Origin: Microvirga terricola
GTDB lineage: Bacteria; Pseudomonadota; Alphaproteobacteria; Rhizobiales; Beijerinckiaceae
NCBI RefSeq assembly: GCF_011777495.1
Contig: NZ_JAATJS010000008.1
Span: 1-64,000, forward strand
Length of the DNA: 64,000 bases
Direction: 5' to 3'
The number at the start of each line of letters is the position of its first letter. The stretch's first letter is position 1. A program made the position numbers and the translations under genes. The notes under the pieces are model-generated. The model was not told the origin of the DNA, ran no database searches, and was given only the letters and a program-made list of their open reading frames with translations. Below, in pieces: positions 17,932-27,245 of this stretch.

Positions 17932-17959
17932 GGGCTCTTCGGAGAGCGCCGAAGAGCCC
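17932..17959 (+). terminator. hairpin terminator of the right-hand ABC operon
   Basis: Perfect 11-bp stem GGGCTCTTCGG / CCGAAGAGCCC with a 6-base loop, 10 bases after the amidohydrolase stop. No strong T-run follows, so part of the transcription may continue into the MFS gene. Confidence 0.65.
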
Positions 17960-18053
17960 AACCAGCCATTTCCCTGCAATGCGCCACCAGCCGGGGCGAG
18001 ATGGTGGGCGCGCGCCGCAATTGCTTTCGATTTTCTTCTTTTGAGTTTTGATC

Positions 18054-19289
18054 ATGACAAATAAGGCCGCCTCTGAAAATTCATTCTCGGCTCGTCGTTT
18101 GGCGAGCTTGATGGCGCTTTGTCTTCTCCTTGCAGCCTTCAATTTGCGCCCGGCTCTCACCAGCCTCGCGACGATGCTCGCCGAAATCCAGGCCTCCCTT
18201 CACGTCAGTGGCTTCTGGACCGGCGTCTTGACCACCGCACCTGTACTCTGCTTCGGGATCTTCGGGCCCCTCGCCCCTCTCGCTTCATCCCGGCTGGGCT
18301 TGGAGAAGACGACCGCTTTACTTCTTCTTCTTCTCGCGGCAGGTCTCGCGCTCCGCACGCTTCCCGACATCGTCCCGCTAGTTACGAGCGCGATCATGGC
18401 TGGCGCCGCAATTGGTATGATCGGCGTGCTGCTTCCGGTCATCATCCGCCGCGACTTCTCGCACCGCCTGGGGTTGGTGACGGGCCTCTACACGATGACG
18501 CTGAGCTTTGGCGGCGCTATCGGCGCCGGTTTCACACCCGTCGCAGCTCATGCTGGCACGTGGACGCTCGCTCTCGCGGCCTGGGGTCTTCCAGCCCTGG
18601 CAGGCGCCCTGCTCTGGAGCGTCCTCGCCAAGAGGCAAACAGGAACGACGCGAATTTCCAGGATCACTTCCTTCTCGATTTTGCTGCGCGACCCAATCGC
18701 TTGGCATGTCACAGCCTTCATGGGCCTTCAGGCAGCCCTTGCCTTCATCGTTCTCGGATGGCTCCCGACCCTACTGCTGGACCGAGGTCTTGGTGTGATC
18801 GATGCCGGATTCGTGACCTCTACTTCCATCATTTCGCAATTGGCGACCGCCTTACTCGTGCCGATGCTCGCAGCAAGGCGGCTATCGCCTTCCCTTCTGG
18901 TTCTCCTTGTGCTCGGCGCAACGGGCGCAGGTTTCCTCGGCCTTCTCTATGCCCCTCTCGCCACAAGATTTGCCTGGGCCGTTCTGCTCGGATTAGGCCA
19001 AGGCGGCCTATTCGGCCTCGCCCTTCTCTTCATCTCGCTCCGTTCGCCGTCGCCCGAGGCCGCTGCCATGCTATCCAGCATGTCGCAAAGTATCGGCTAT
19101 CTGGCCGCATCCGCCGGCCCCTTTGCGGTCAGCGTCCTGCGCGACTTCTCCATCGACACCACAATGTTGTTCCTGGCGATTACACTGGTCGCCGCCTGGT
19201 CCGGCTGGCAAGCGGCCAAGCCGCGATACGTGCTGCGGCCATCAGCCGGAGCGCCGGCAGAGAGAGCGCCGGGAGGTGTTGTCTTCTAA
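18054..19289 (+). CDS. MFS transporter, CynX/NimT (cyanate permease-like) family
   Basis: About 411 residues with 12 predicted membrane helices. The first helix carries the family mark NLRPALTSLA, followed by GFWTGVLTTAPVLCFGIFGPLAP and GLVTGLYTMTLSFGGAIGAG, as in CynX/NimT transporters for small anions and nitro-heterocycles. The ATG at 18054 is preferred over an in-frame TTG at 18048. It lies 132 bases after the amidohydrolase, beyond a hairpin, and could export a toxic by-product or import another substrate of the same pathway. Substrate unknown. Confidence 0.88.
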   Translation: MTNKAASENSFSARRLASLMALCLLLAAFNLRPALTSLATMLAEIQASLHVSGFWTGVLTTAPVLCFGIFGPLAPLASSRLGLEKTTALLLLLLAAGLALRTLPDIVPLVTSAIMAGAAIGMIGVLLPVIIRRDFSHRLGLVTGLYTMTLSFGGAIGAGFTPVAAHAGTWTLALAAWGLPALAGALLWSVLAKRQTGTTRISRITSFSILLRDPIAWHVTAFMGLQAALAFIVLGWLPTLLLDRGLGVIDAGFVTSTSIISQLATALLVPMLAARRLSPSLLVLLVLGATGAGFLGLLYAPLATRFAWAVLLGLGQGGLFGLALLFISLRSPSPEAAAMLSSMSQSIGYLAASAGPFAVSVLRDFSIDTTMLFLAITLVAAWSGWQAAKPRYVLRPSAGAPAERAPGGVVF

Positions 19290-19399
19290 CAGATCCTAAA
19301 GCAGATCGTGAGCAGAGTTAGCTACGGCGGGCATTCATACGACGGCGCGTACCCGCTTTTGACTCGATGCGGAAGTTGCGGCGCACAGACGGAGCTGTC

Positions 19400-20047
19400 T
19401 CATTTTCGTTGTGGCTGGCGAATATGCTGCGCGATGATGTCCTTGAGGCGCGGAATATCACGGGCAGCGAGGGCGTCGACCATGGCATGATGCTCACGGC
19501 TTGACTGTTCGACGCGGGCTCGCGTGCTCCACTGTCCGGCCAGGGCTGATGATGTTCGGCCGCGGAGTTCCGTAACAAGATTCAGAAGCTCAGGGTTCGG
19601 GCACAAGCAGAGAAGCTCGCGATGAAAGGCGAGGTTTGCTTCGTACTGGTCCAGAATTGTCCCGTGGAGGATCATGTCATCGAACTGCCGGGCCCGCTCC
19701 CGAATACGCTCTACCGCAGGGGGCGTCGCATAGGACACGATGCTGTCGACGGCTGCTGTTTCCAGGATGACGCGCAGCTCAAGGATGTGAGCGGTCTGAT
19801 CGCTGTCCGGCATAAAGACGTGGTAGCCGCGATTGGGCACATGCTGTACCAGACGCTTCTGCGTCAGATAGTCCAGGGCGCGCCGAACGTCCGGCCGGCC
19901 ATATCCATAGCGGCTTTCAAGATCGATTTGCTTCAGCCACGTGCCCGGAGCAAACACGCCGGAGCGAACATCGCGCGCGATAAGATCGGCGACGGTCATC
20001 CAGGCCTTCCTTGGTAGCGCACCCGGTACGGCGTCGTTTGCTGTCAC
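19400..20047 (-). CDS. GntR-family transcriptional regulator, FCD domain
   Basis: A 215-residue regulator distinct from the one at 10206. The winged helix covers about residues 15-72 (LIARDVRSGVFAPGTWLKQIDLESRYGYGRPDVRRALDYL is the core) and ends with the family turn NRGYHV. The FCD domain holds LRVILETAAVD, NLAFHRELLCLCPN and EHHAMVDAL. The likely start is the GTG at 20047, preceded by a strong GGGGAGGAG site. It is divergent from the AbgB-like gene, with a 12-bp perfect palindrome between them, so it probably controls that unit and itself. Confidence 0.9.
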   Translation of the reverse strand: MTANDAVPGALPRKAWMTVADLIARDVRSGVFAPGTWLKQIDLESRYGYGRPDVRRALDYLTQKRLVQHVPNRGYHVFMPDSDQTAHILELRVILETAAVDSIVSYATPPAVERIRERARQFDDMILHGTILDQYEANLAFHRELLCLCPNPELLNLVTELRGRTSSALAGQWSTRARVEQSSREHHAMVDALAARDIPRLKDIIAQHIRQPQRK

Positions 20048-20160
20048 GTCGTGCTCCTCCCCTAGCGGTCAGCGCTACCCGCCCTTTAGGCACGCTTCCA
20101 CGCAATCGCAACACCATTCAACAGCACTGCTCTTGCGTCTCTTCCGAGGTCGTGCATCAT

Positions 20161-20172
20161 ATTGGTACCAAT
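20161..20172. promoter_or_regulatory. candidate operator for the GntR regulator at 19400
   Basis: Perfect 12-base palindrome ATTGGTACCAAT in the 203-base divergent gap between gntR (minus) and the AbgB-like gene (plus). TTGG-N2-CCAA symmetry is common among FCD-type GntR operators. No other gene-sized feature lies in the gap. Confidence 0.55.
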
Positions 20173-20250
20173 TTTGGAAAATATCCAGCTGCCTCAGTTT
20201 TGAAGCCGCCCGGCCTCGAAGCAGGGTCATGCCAGCGGGAGAGTCAGGCC

Positions 20251-21684
20251 GTGTCTGCGAAAAATTCCTCGGAAATCTGGGATCTTGTCGAAGCCAAGCG
20301 TGAGGCGTTCTTTGCGCTCAGCGATCGCATTTGGGAGATGCCGGAGCTCAATTTTGAGGAATATCGCTCTTGTGCCGAGCACACGGCGATGTTGGAGCAG
20401 CAAGGTTTCCGGGTCAGTCCTGCGGTGGCCGATATGCCGACCGCCGTCATGGGCGAGGCAGGCGAGGACGGACCGGTGATCGCCATTCTGGGCGAATTCG
20501 ATGCTCTGCCGGGCCTCAGCCAGGAGGCCGGAATTGCCGAGAAGCGGCCCATCACGGCAGGGGGCAATGGCCATGGTTGCGGGCACAACCTGCTCGGCAG
20601 CGGCGCGTTGATGGCAGCAACCGCGGTGAAGGATTATCTGGAAGCTCACGGCTTAAAGGGGCGCGTGCGCTACTATGGCTGTCCGGCAGAGGAAGGCGGC
20701 TCCGCCAAGGGTTTCATGGTGCGGGCGGGCGTCTTCGATGATGTCGATATTGCGATCTCCTGGCATCCGGCACCATTTGCCGGCGTCAACAATCCGATTT
20801 CGCTTGCCTGCAACGAAATCAACTTCCACTTCACCGGCCGCGCTTCGCACGCGGCGGCCTCACCCCATCTGGGGCGCAGCGCGCTCGATGCGGTGGAACT
20901 GATGAATGTTGGCGTCAATTACATGCGCGAGCACATGCCCAGCACTGCGCGCATTCATTACGCCGTCACGGATACGGGCGGCTCGGCTCCGAACGTGGTG
21001 CAGGCCAACGCAACGGTGCGCTATCTGATCCGCGCTCGTGACTTGCCGGAGATGCAGGGGTTGTTGAATCGGGTGAAGAAGATCGCTGAAGGTGCGGCGC
21101 TCATGACAGAGACGACGGTGCGCAGCGAGATCGTCAGCGGAGACGCCAACCTGGTCGGCAACACGCCTCTCGAACAGCTGATGCACCAGAACCTCGAGCG
21201 GCTTGGGCCGCCGATCTTCGACGAGCAGGACAAGGCCTTCGCGGCTGAGATCCAGAAGACTCTGACGGCGGAAGATATCAAATCCTCCTTTGCACGGTTT
21301 GGCCTCAAGCCGCGAATGGGCGTCCCACTGTGCGACATGATCTTCCCGCCGGAGAGTGGGGATGGAACGCTCGTGGGATCCACCGACGTCGGCTCCGTCA
21401 GCTGGGTCGTTCCCACCGTTCAGATGCGCGGTGCCACCTATGCCATCGGGACGCCGGGCCATTCCTGGCAGCTCGTGGCGCAAGGCAAAGCGCCTGCGGC
21501 CCACAAGGGGATGGAGCATGCGGCCAAGGTGATGGCTGCGACGGCCGTCGATCTCCTCCGCAGCCCGGCTCTGATCGAGGAGGCCAAAGCCGATTTCCGG
21601 GAGCGGTTATCCGGCACGCCTTTCATCAACCCCATCCCAGACGACGTGAACCCACCTCTTACAATGAAGGCGGACAAGCCCTAG
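20251..21684 (+). CDS. M20-family amidohydrolase, AbgB-like
   Basis: A 477-residue zinc amidohydrolase related to the p-aminobenzoyl-glutamate hydrolase subunit AbgB and to auxin-conjugate hydrolases. The metal region GGNGHGCGHNLLG, the PAEEGG catalytic glutamate segment and WHPAPFAG are intact, and the dimerisation insert begins near GRASHAAASPHLGRSALDA. The start is taken as the GTG at 20251, which has a GGGAGAG site; the open frame upstream of it runs across the control region and the gntR start. It probably hydrolyses an N-acyl amino acid. The only gene that follows in the same direction encodes a family-3 binding protein, whose ligand may be the same compound. Confidence 0.88.
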   Translation: MSAKNSSEIWDLVEAKREAFFALSDRIWEMPELNFEEYRSCAEHTAMLEQQGFRVSPAVADMPTAVMGEAGEDGPVIAILGEFDALPGLSQEAGIAEKRPITAGGNGHGCGHNLLGSGALMAATAVKDYLEAHGLKGRVRYYGCPAEEGGSAKGFMVRAGVFDDVDIAISWHPAPFAGVNNPISLACNEINFHFTGRASHAAASPHLGRSALDAVELMNVGVNYMREHMPSTARIHYAVTDTGGSAPNVVQANATVRYLIRARDLPEMQGLLNRVKKIAEGAALMTETTVRSEIVSGDANLVGNTPLEQLMHQNLERLGPPIFDEQDKAFAAEIQKTLTAEDIKSSFARFGLKPRMGVPLCDMIFPPESGDGTLVGSTDVGSVSWVVPTVQMRGATYAIGTPGHSWQLVAQGKAPAAHKGMEHAAKVMAATAVDLLRSPALIEEAKADFRERLSGTPFINPIPDDVNPPLTMKADKP

Positions 21685-21771
21685 AAGCTGCGTCTGAGAA
21701 TCTCCGGCAAGGAGCCTTCACCCTGAGCCGCCAAGCGCGCTCATCAAGAACGATCAACAAAAAGGGACATC

Positions 21772-22629
21772 ATGAAGACCATCGGTAAAATCGTGTTGCT
21801 TGCTATAGCTAGCGCGACACTCGTGCTTGGGCCGGGCGCTATGGCGCAGGAAAAGACCTGGACGAAGATCCGCATCGCGACCGAGGGAGCCTTTGCTCCT
21901 TGGAATTTCACGAAGCCAGACGGCACGCTCGATGGCTTCGAGATCGATCTCTACAAGGATCTTTGCAAGCGCATGAAGGTTGAATGCACGATTGAGGCGC
22001 AATCCTTCGACGGCATCATTCCGGCGCTGAATGCCGGAAAGTTCGACGCGATCATGGCCGGCATGTCCGCGACTGCCAAGCGCGAAGAGGTCATGGCTTT
22101 CTCGGAGGCCTACGGAACGACAGGACAGACTTTTGCCGTGCTGAAGTCCAGCTCTCTCGTCAACCTGCCGGAGAAGGGCAAAGCCTTCTCCTTGGCGACC
22201 AACGAAGCGGGTGTGGCCGCAGCCATCGAGGAACTCAAGCCGCTCCTGAAGGGCAAGATCATCGGCGTGCAGGGCTCTTCGATTGCCGCCAATTTCCTCG
22301 ACAAGTACCTGAAGGGCACAGCGGAGATCCGCGAGTACAAGACCACGGAGCAGCACGATCTCGATCTCACGGCGGGGCGCATCGACACCATCATGGCTTC
22401 GACCGCGTATCTCTCCGGCGCTGCGGGTAAGGCTGGCAATGAAGAGATGACCATGGCCGGACCTCGCTTCCAGGGAGGCATGCTGGGCCGCGGAAGTTCC
22501 GTGGGATTGCGCAAAAGCGACCTGGAGCTGAAAGCCTTGTTCGACAAGGCGATTGCAGAAGCGAAAGCCGATGGGACGATCGAGAAGCTCTCGATCAAGT
22601 ACTTCGGCTATGACGTCACGCCACGCTAG
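21772..22629 (+). CDS. amino-acid-type ABC transporter substrate-binding protein (family 3)
   Basis: A 285-residue periplasmic binding protein. The signal peptide ends near residue 25 (GAMAQEK). The HisJ-type fold shows IRIATEGAFAPWNF, DGFEIDLYKDLCKRM, WNAGKFDAIMAGMSAT-like NAGKFDAIMAGMSAT, and a final KYFGYD segment usual for this family. AAAGGGAC precedes the ATG. It lies 87 bases after the AbgB-like gene. No permease or ATPase follows: a hairpin and an opposite-strand gene come next. It must borrow a transporter encoded elsewhere or act in sensing. Confidence 0.92.
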   Translation: MKTIGKIVLLAIASATLVLGPGAMAQEKTWTKIRIATEGAFAPWNFTKPDGTLDGFEIDLYKDLCKRMKVECTIEAQSFDGIIPALNAGKFDAIMAGMSATAKREEVMAFSEAYGTTGQTFAVLKSSSLVNLPEKGKAFSLATNEAGVAAAIEELKPLLKGKIIGVQGSSIAANFLDKYLKGTAEIREYKTTEQHDLDLTAGRIDTIMASTAYLSGAAGKAGNEEMTMAGPRFQGGMLGRGSSVGLRKSDLELKALFDKAIAEAKADGTIEKLSIKYFGYDVTPR

Positions 22630-22670
22630 GTAACTCGGGTGATCGCGACACTATAGATGTCGCTCCCCAT

Positions 22671-22709
22671 CTCAAACGTCGGGGGTCAAGATTGGCTCCG
22701 ACGTTTGAG
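22671..22709 (+). terminator. hairpin terminator after the family-3 binding protein
   Basis: Perfect 12-bp stem CTCAAACGTCGG / CCGACGTTTGAG with a 15-base loop, 41 bases after the stop at 22629 and between convergent genes. There is no T-run, so it may work from either side. Confidence 0.6.
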
Positions 22710-22775
22710 GCTTATCTCCTGCGATGAACGTAGGATTGCGAGAATGTTCCGCTGTTCCCTCTGCACGACATCTCG

Positions 22776-23915
22776 TCACGATCGATCCCACATCTCGTCG
22801 AAATTCTCGAATCTCCGCAGGAGCGGATCGTTGCGTGTGGGTTCGAGCCAAGGCAACAAACGGCGAAGAATGGGATTGATGACGGCCGACGTGTGCCGCA
22901 CGTAGAGGTCAATCGGATCGAGCCGATGGCGTAGATGATATTTCGGGTCGTAGTTCAATCCACTGCTGCAATATGATCGGTAACCGTTGGCGATGGCCCA
23001 CGCGATCACATCGCGGACCACGACGAAATAGAGATGCAGATCGAGTGCGACCGCATAATCGAGGCCAATGTACTCGCTATAGATGGTGTCGCTTTGGACC
23101 ATGCAGAAGTTGAAGGCAATGACCTTGCCTAACTGACGCCAGACGAAAAAGCGGGACTTATCCGGCATGGCTCGGCCGAGCGCGCAAAGAAATTCCGGCG
23201 TCAATTTCTCGAAATGCTGCTTTGATCGCGTGTAGACTTGTAGATACAGCGGATAGATCTCGCCGATGATTGGCGTGATATCAGTTGCCAGGCTCATCTC
23301 GACCGGCGGCGCACGATCCAGAGCCCGGAACTTCCGACGCAGCTTTGCGCGCATCGGCGGATGGAGGGCACGGCTCATGTAGTCCTCGAAACTGTCATAT
23401 TTGATCTCGAGGCGAGTCATTGGAAGGCTCGGTATCCGAGCAAATCCTGCCTGTATGAAGCACGCGAGAGTCGGCCGGTATTTCGCAGGAAATTCCTTCA
23501 TTACTACGAGGCGTGCCTTCATTGCGCGTGCATGATGCACAATCGCGGACGCCAGTCGGCTCGCGCCCTCCCGGCGCGACGGTTCATCGGCACCGTCAAG
23601 ATGACCCTCGCCAGCCACACACCCGACCATGAGGGTTCGCAGCTTCAAGAAGTCGGGCCACAGGCGCCGGATCGCAGCCACGACAGCTTGCATACGCGGG
23701 CCCGTCCCGGCAATCAGATCCTGATCGAGAACGAAGAACGGCTGAACGGTGTTGGGTTCGCCCTTATCGTCATGAATGATGAAGTACCGGTACTCGAATT
23801 CCGGATGAATCGTGTCCTCCACGATCTCGTAGAAGCGATGATCCTTGCGCTCGCTCGCGAATGCGGAAGTCCATCGACGGCACTGCGCCAGCGCAGCGCG
23901 CGTGACGACCGCCAC
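22776..23915 (-). CDS. GNAT-fold acyltransferase-like protein (FemAB/BioF2-type)
   Basis: About 379 residues. The C-terminal part, FVWRQLGKVIAFNFCMVQSDTIYSEYIGLDY onward to AIANGYRSYCSSGLNYDPKYHL, has the GNAT/FemAB-like strand-helix pattern. The N-terminal part contains ASERKDHRFYEIVEDT and a conserved VGCVAGEGHLDG stretch. I place the start at GTG 23915 because GGGAGG lies just upstream and the family-like sequence begins there; the open frame extends to a TTG at 23990. No signal peptide or membrane helix is seen. It is encoded downstream of the class III aminotransferase, 152 bases away on the same strand, so the two may act on one product. Acceptor unknown. Confidence 0.75.
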   Translation of the reverse strand: MAVVTRAALAQCRRWTSAFASERKDHRFYEIVEDTIHPEFEYRYFIIHDDKGEPNTVQPFFVLDQDLIAGTGPRMQAVVAAIRRLWPDFLKLRTLMVGCVAGEGHLDGADEPSRREGASRLASAIVHHARAMKARLVVMKEFPAKYRPTLACFIQAGFARIPSLPMTRLEIKYDSFEDYMSRALHPPMRAKLRRKFRALDRAPPVEMSLATDITPIIGEIYPLYLQVYTRSKQHFEKLTPEFLCALGRAMPDKSRFFVWRQLGKVIAFNFCMVQSDTIYSEYIGLDYAVALDLHLYFVVVRDVIAWAIANGYRSYCSSGLNYDPKYHLRHRLDPIDLYVRHTSAVINPILRRLLPWLEPTRNDPLLRRFENFDEMWDRS

Positions 23916-24067
23916 GCGACCTCCCGACCCGGCGCAGGCCTTCGTTCGCGTCCCGGAAGCATACAAGGTTTGCTCGATAAACCTCAGCAATTCGGACGAA
24001 CCACAAGCAGCTGTCAGATAAGATGCAGTTTAATGCTATATTGTGGCCGAAGTTTATACGGGCCGAA

Positions 24068-25462
24068 CTAAGGAGCTCGGCCTGCACGCATTCGCATGGC
24101 TTGATCGATCATGGTCTTGCCGAGTGACCAGACCGCCCCCGGTACCCGCTGACTATCCGCGATCACCGTATCGAATGCAGCCTCAATCCAGTCACAGTCA
24201 GCTTCGCTGAGGGTAAGAGGCGGCAACAGTTTAATCGTGTGACTGCCGTGTCCAGCGACTTGTGCCAGGATTTTGTGGTCTCTGAACAACGGCACCGCGA
24301 TAAGCTGGCAGAACAGCCCGGCGTTGACCGCCTCCACCATGGTCCAGGCCGCCTTCAGCTTCAACGAACGGGGTGGGCCGAACTCGATCCCGATCATCAG
24401 ACCTTTACCGCGGACACTCTGCACGAACTCGTAGCGTCGGGCGATCTCGATAAAGGCGCCAAGCAAGCGGTCTCCCCGCCGCTGCGCGTTGTCGATCAGC
24501 CCTTCGCGCTCGATAACGTCGAGGGTCGCCAAACCCGCCGCCATTGCCAAGTCGTTCTTGGCGAATGTCGAACCATGGACCACTGCCCGGTCCATGCGAT
24601 TGAAGACCTTGTCCAAGATCCACTCCCGCGCGAGCACCGCTCCTATGGGCACATGCCCGCCCGAGAGCGCTTTGGCCAAAAGCACCATGTCCGGTTCGAC
24701 ATCCCAGTGCTCGACGGCGAGGAACTTGCCGGTGCGCCCCAGCCCCGTCTGCACCTCATCGGCCACGAACAGGGTCCCATACTTCCTGCAAAGGGTCGCT
24801 GCGCCCTCAAGATAATCGTCAGAAGGAATGTTAACGCCCTTGCCCTGAATCGGCTCAACCACGAACGCGGCAACCTGTTTTGACTTGAGAGCCTGATCCA
24901 ATGCGTCGAGATCGTTGAACGGCACCTTGACACAATCCGGCAGGAGAGGACCAAAGCCCGTTTGAAAAATCTCGTCTCCAGTGAGCGAAAGGGCGCCGTA
25001 AGTGAGGCCATGGAAAGCGTGGCTGCAAGACACGACACGCGTCCGGCCCGTCGCGGCGCGCGCAAACTTGATCGCCGCTTCGACCGCCTCTGCACCCGAA
25101 TTGGCAAAGAACACTCTCTGGAGGTAGGGAGCGCGCTGCAGCAGCTTCTCGGCCAAGACGCCTGCCAGGGGGGAGACGTCCATTTGAACCAAGTTGGGCA
25201 AATCACCGTCGAGCACCGACTTGAGAGCGTCACGGATGGCGGGATGGTTCCGGCCCAGCGCGAACACACCCCAACCGCTCAGGAGATCGAGATAGCGGTC
25301 CCCGTTCCGATCAAAGAGATAGGCCCCCTGCCCCTGGCGAAATCCAACATCGTACCCCAGCGCCTGCAGTACCCTCACCATCTGCTCATTGAGATAGCGT
25401 GAGTGAAGCGTGTAGCGCTCAGCCTCCCGCTCCGTGTAGAGGGATGCGATATCAAGGGCCAT
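24068..25462 (-). CDS. class III PLP-dependent aminotransferase, HpnO-like
   Basis: A 464-residue fold-type I aminotransferase of the ornithine/acetylornithine group. The PLP lysine is Lys264 in LLAKALSGGH, the Asp of the cofactor clamp is in VADEVQTGLGRTG, and GAEAVEAAIKFARAATGR is the phosphate-side motif. Length and sequence style (RYLNEQMVRVLQALGYDVG, PNLVQMDVSPLAG, IKLLPPLTLSEADCDWIE) recall HpnO, which makes aminobacteriohopanetriol in hopanoid producers. That assignment rests on memory of the family, not a search. No other hopanoid gene is in the window; the GNAT gene follows downstream. Confidence 0.8.
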   Translation of the reverse strand: MALDIASLYTEREAERYTLHSRYLNEQMVRVLQALGYDVGFRQGQGAYLFDRNGDRYLDLLSGWGVFALGRNHPAIRDALKSVLDGDLPNLVQMDVSPLAGVLAEKLLQRAPYLQRVFFANSGAEAVEAAIKFARAATGRTRVVSCSHAFHGLTYGALSLTGDEIFQTGFGPLLPDCVKVPFNDLDALDQALKSKQVAAFVVEPIQGKGVNIPSDDYLEGAATLCRKYGTLFVADEVQTGLGRTGKFLAVEHWDVEPDMVLLAKALSGGHVPIGAVLAREWILDKVFNRMDRAVVHGSTFAKNDLAMAAGLATLDVIEREGLIDNAQRRGDRLLGAFIEIARRYEFVQSVRGKGLMIGIEFGPPRSLKLKAAWTMVEAVNAGLFCQLIAVPLFRDHKILAQVAGHGSHTIKLLPPLTLSEADCDWIEAAFDTVIADSQRVPGAVWSLGKTMIDQAMRMRAGRAP

Positions 25463-25896
25463 GCTCGACTCCGCGACAGAAGCGACGAAAAGGTCACGCT
25501 ATTCGTTGCTGCTGCAGGCGAGGTGGATCCTGGACTTCCAATTCAACTGGATCTTATGGTGCTGGTCCAGGTGCTCCATTACTCCCCCTTACGAGAATAG
25601 CGGAGAGAATGACATTTTCGAGACGTCGGTTTTCTAACGCGCTGGCACGGGGAGACTTACCTATCCCACAGGTGAAACCGGGCCAGCATTGCAGTTCCTT
25701 GCCCCGTTCTACTCGACAGCCCTAGCAATAACAATCGCGGCCATTCGGTGAGGACAACCCAAGCCTCTGATATATTTGTATAATTCCGCCATCGGAATGC
25801 GGTTGATTGTTTGGGACGCCCGAAAATAAGGATTCTCGCAGCCCATTCACGCGACGGCTTTACCCCGCTACAAAGCCCGCTGTCTTCCTTCGCACT
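25463..25896. other. divergent intergenic region
   Basis: This 434-base gap lies between the aminotransferase (minus) and pepT (plus). No convincing gene, hairpin or palindrome was found. The open frames in it look random. Confidence 0.4.
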
Positions 25897-27144
25897 ATGG
25901 ATCGCGATATGGCCGCCAGCGTTACCGACCGTTTTCTCCGTTACGTCGTCATCGACACCCAATCCGACGCCAAGTCTCAAACTCAACCCTCAACCGAGAA
26001 GCAGAAGAACCTCGGCCGCCTACTGGTCGAGGAACTGCTTGAGATCGGCATCTCCGACGCGCATCTCGACGAGCACGGCTATGTCTATGCGACCATTCCG
26101 GCAACGACGGCCAAGAACAACGTTCCCGTCATCTGCTTCTGTGCCCACATGGATACGGCACCGGATTTCAGTGGCGCGAACGTCAAGCCGCAGGTCGTCA
26201 GGAACTACCAGGGCGGCGACATCAAACTCCCCGGCGACCCGAACCAGATCATCCGCGTTGCCGACCACCCTGTGCTGAAGGACCAGATCGGCAACGACAT
26301 CGTCACGTCGGACGGCACAACGCTGCTCGGCGCCGACGACAAGGCTGGAATCGCCGAAATCATGGCGGCGGCCGAACTCCTGATCAAGAACCCGGACATC
26401 AAGCACGGCGCGATCCGCATTCTCTTCACCACTGACGAGGAGATCGGCCGCGGGGTCGTCAAGGTTGATCTGAAAAAACTCGGCGCCGATTTCGGCTACA
26501 CGATGGACGGCGAGACGGCCGGCACCATCGAGGACGAGACCTTCTCCGCCGATGGCGTGGAGATCGCCATTAAGGGTGTGGCGATGCATCCGGGCTTCGC
26601 CTTCGGCAAAATGGAAAACGCCATCAAGATCGCCGGCGCTATCATAGATCGCCTGCCGAAGAACCTGGCCCCCGAGATGACGACCGGCCGCGACGGCTTC
26701 ATCCATCCGACCGGCGTTTCCGGCGTGATGGAAAAGGCGAACCTCAGTTTCATCATCCGCGACTTCACGGAGGATGGCCTCAAGAGCAAGGAAGCGCTTC
26801 TGGAAAATATCACCAAGGAGGTGATGAAAAGCCATCCGGGCTCCAGCTACACCTTCACGGTCAAGGAGCAGTACCGCAACATGAAGATCGTGCTCGACCG
26901 CAATCCGGAAATCGTCGATTACGCGCTGGAGGCGATCAAGCGGGCTGGCATGGAGCCGGTGCGCGGCAGCATTCGCGGCGGCACGGACGGTTCGCGCCTC
27001 TCTTTCATGGGCCTGCCCTGCGCCAATCTCTTCGCCGGCGGCCATGCCTTCCATTCCCCGCTCGAATTCGTCAGCAGCCAGGACATGGAAAAGGCCGTGA
27101 GGACCATCGTCGAACTGGCCAAGCTCTGGGAGGAGCGCGCGTAA
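25897..27144 (+). CDS. pepT: peptidase T (tripeptidase), M20 family
   Basis: A 415-residue cytosolic zinc aminotripeptidase. The visible active-site blocks are CAHMDTAPDFSG (first metal histidine and aspartate), LGADDKAGIAEI (bridging aspartate), TTDEEIGRG (catalytic glutamate pair) and the C-terminal GGHAFHSPLE metal histidine. The N-terminal RYVVIDTQSDAKSQTQPSTE closely follows the family. ATG 25897 (MDRDMAAS) is chosen; ATG 25909 is equally possible and the far-upstream TTG unlikely. It removes the N-terminal residue from tripeptides. It appears monocistronic, with a GC-rich hairpin over its stop. Confidence 0.95.
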   Translation: MDRDMAASVTDRFLRYVVIDTQSDAKSQTQPSTEKQKNLGRLLVEELLEIGISDAHLDEHGYVYATIPATTAKNNVPVICFCAHMDTAPDFSGANVKPQVVRNYQGGDIKLPGDPNQIIRVADHPVLKDQIGNDIVTSDGTTLLGADDKAGIAEIMAAAELLIKNPDIKHGAIRILFTTDEEIGRGVVKVDLKKLGADFGYTMDGETAGTIEDETFSADGVEIAIKGVAMHPGFAFGKMENAIKIAGAIIDRLPKNLAPEMTTGRDGFIHPTGVSGVMEKANLSFIIRDFTEDGLKSKEALLENITKEVMKSHPGSSYTFTVKEQYRNMKIVLDRNPEIVDYALEAIKRAGMEPVRGSIRGGTDGSRLSFMGLPCANLFAGGHAFHSPLEFVSSQDMEKAVRTIVELAKLWEERA

Positions 27145-27154
27145 GCGCCTCCTC
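27130..27154 (+). terminator. possible terminator at the pepT stop
   Basis: GAGGAGCGC and GCGCCTCCTC can pair with one bulged base around the TAA stop codon, followed shortly by a CCTTT stretch. Weak. Confidence 0.35.
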
Positions 27155-27245
27155 GCCTTTGACTGTCGATGATCCGCTGCATCCATAAAATCATCGACCA
27201 TGTGTCAGTAACGGACCGGGCGGTCGGCGCGCTGGGTTCGGCCTT

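Noticed and set aside
20011-20250. N-terminal extension of the AbgB-like protein
   Set aside because: The added 80 residues overlap the gntR start and the palindrome and resemble no M20 protein; GTG 20251 has a good ribosome site.
25399-25725. Plus-strand open frame of 108 codons before pepT
   Set aside because: Random-looking Cys/Arg/Pro-rich translation that starts inside the aminotransferase gene.
26020-27201. Minus-strand open frame of 393 codons opposite pepT
   Set aside because: pepT is unmistakable; the opposite frame is an effect of high-GC codon use.
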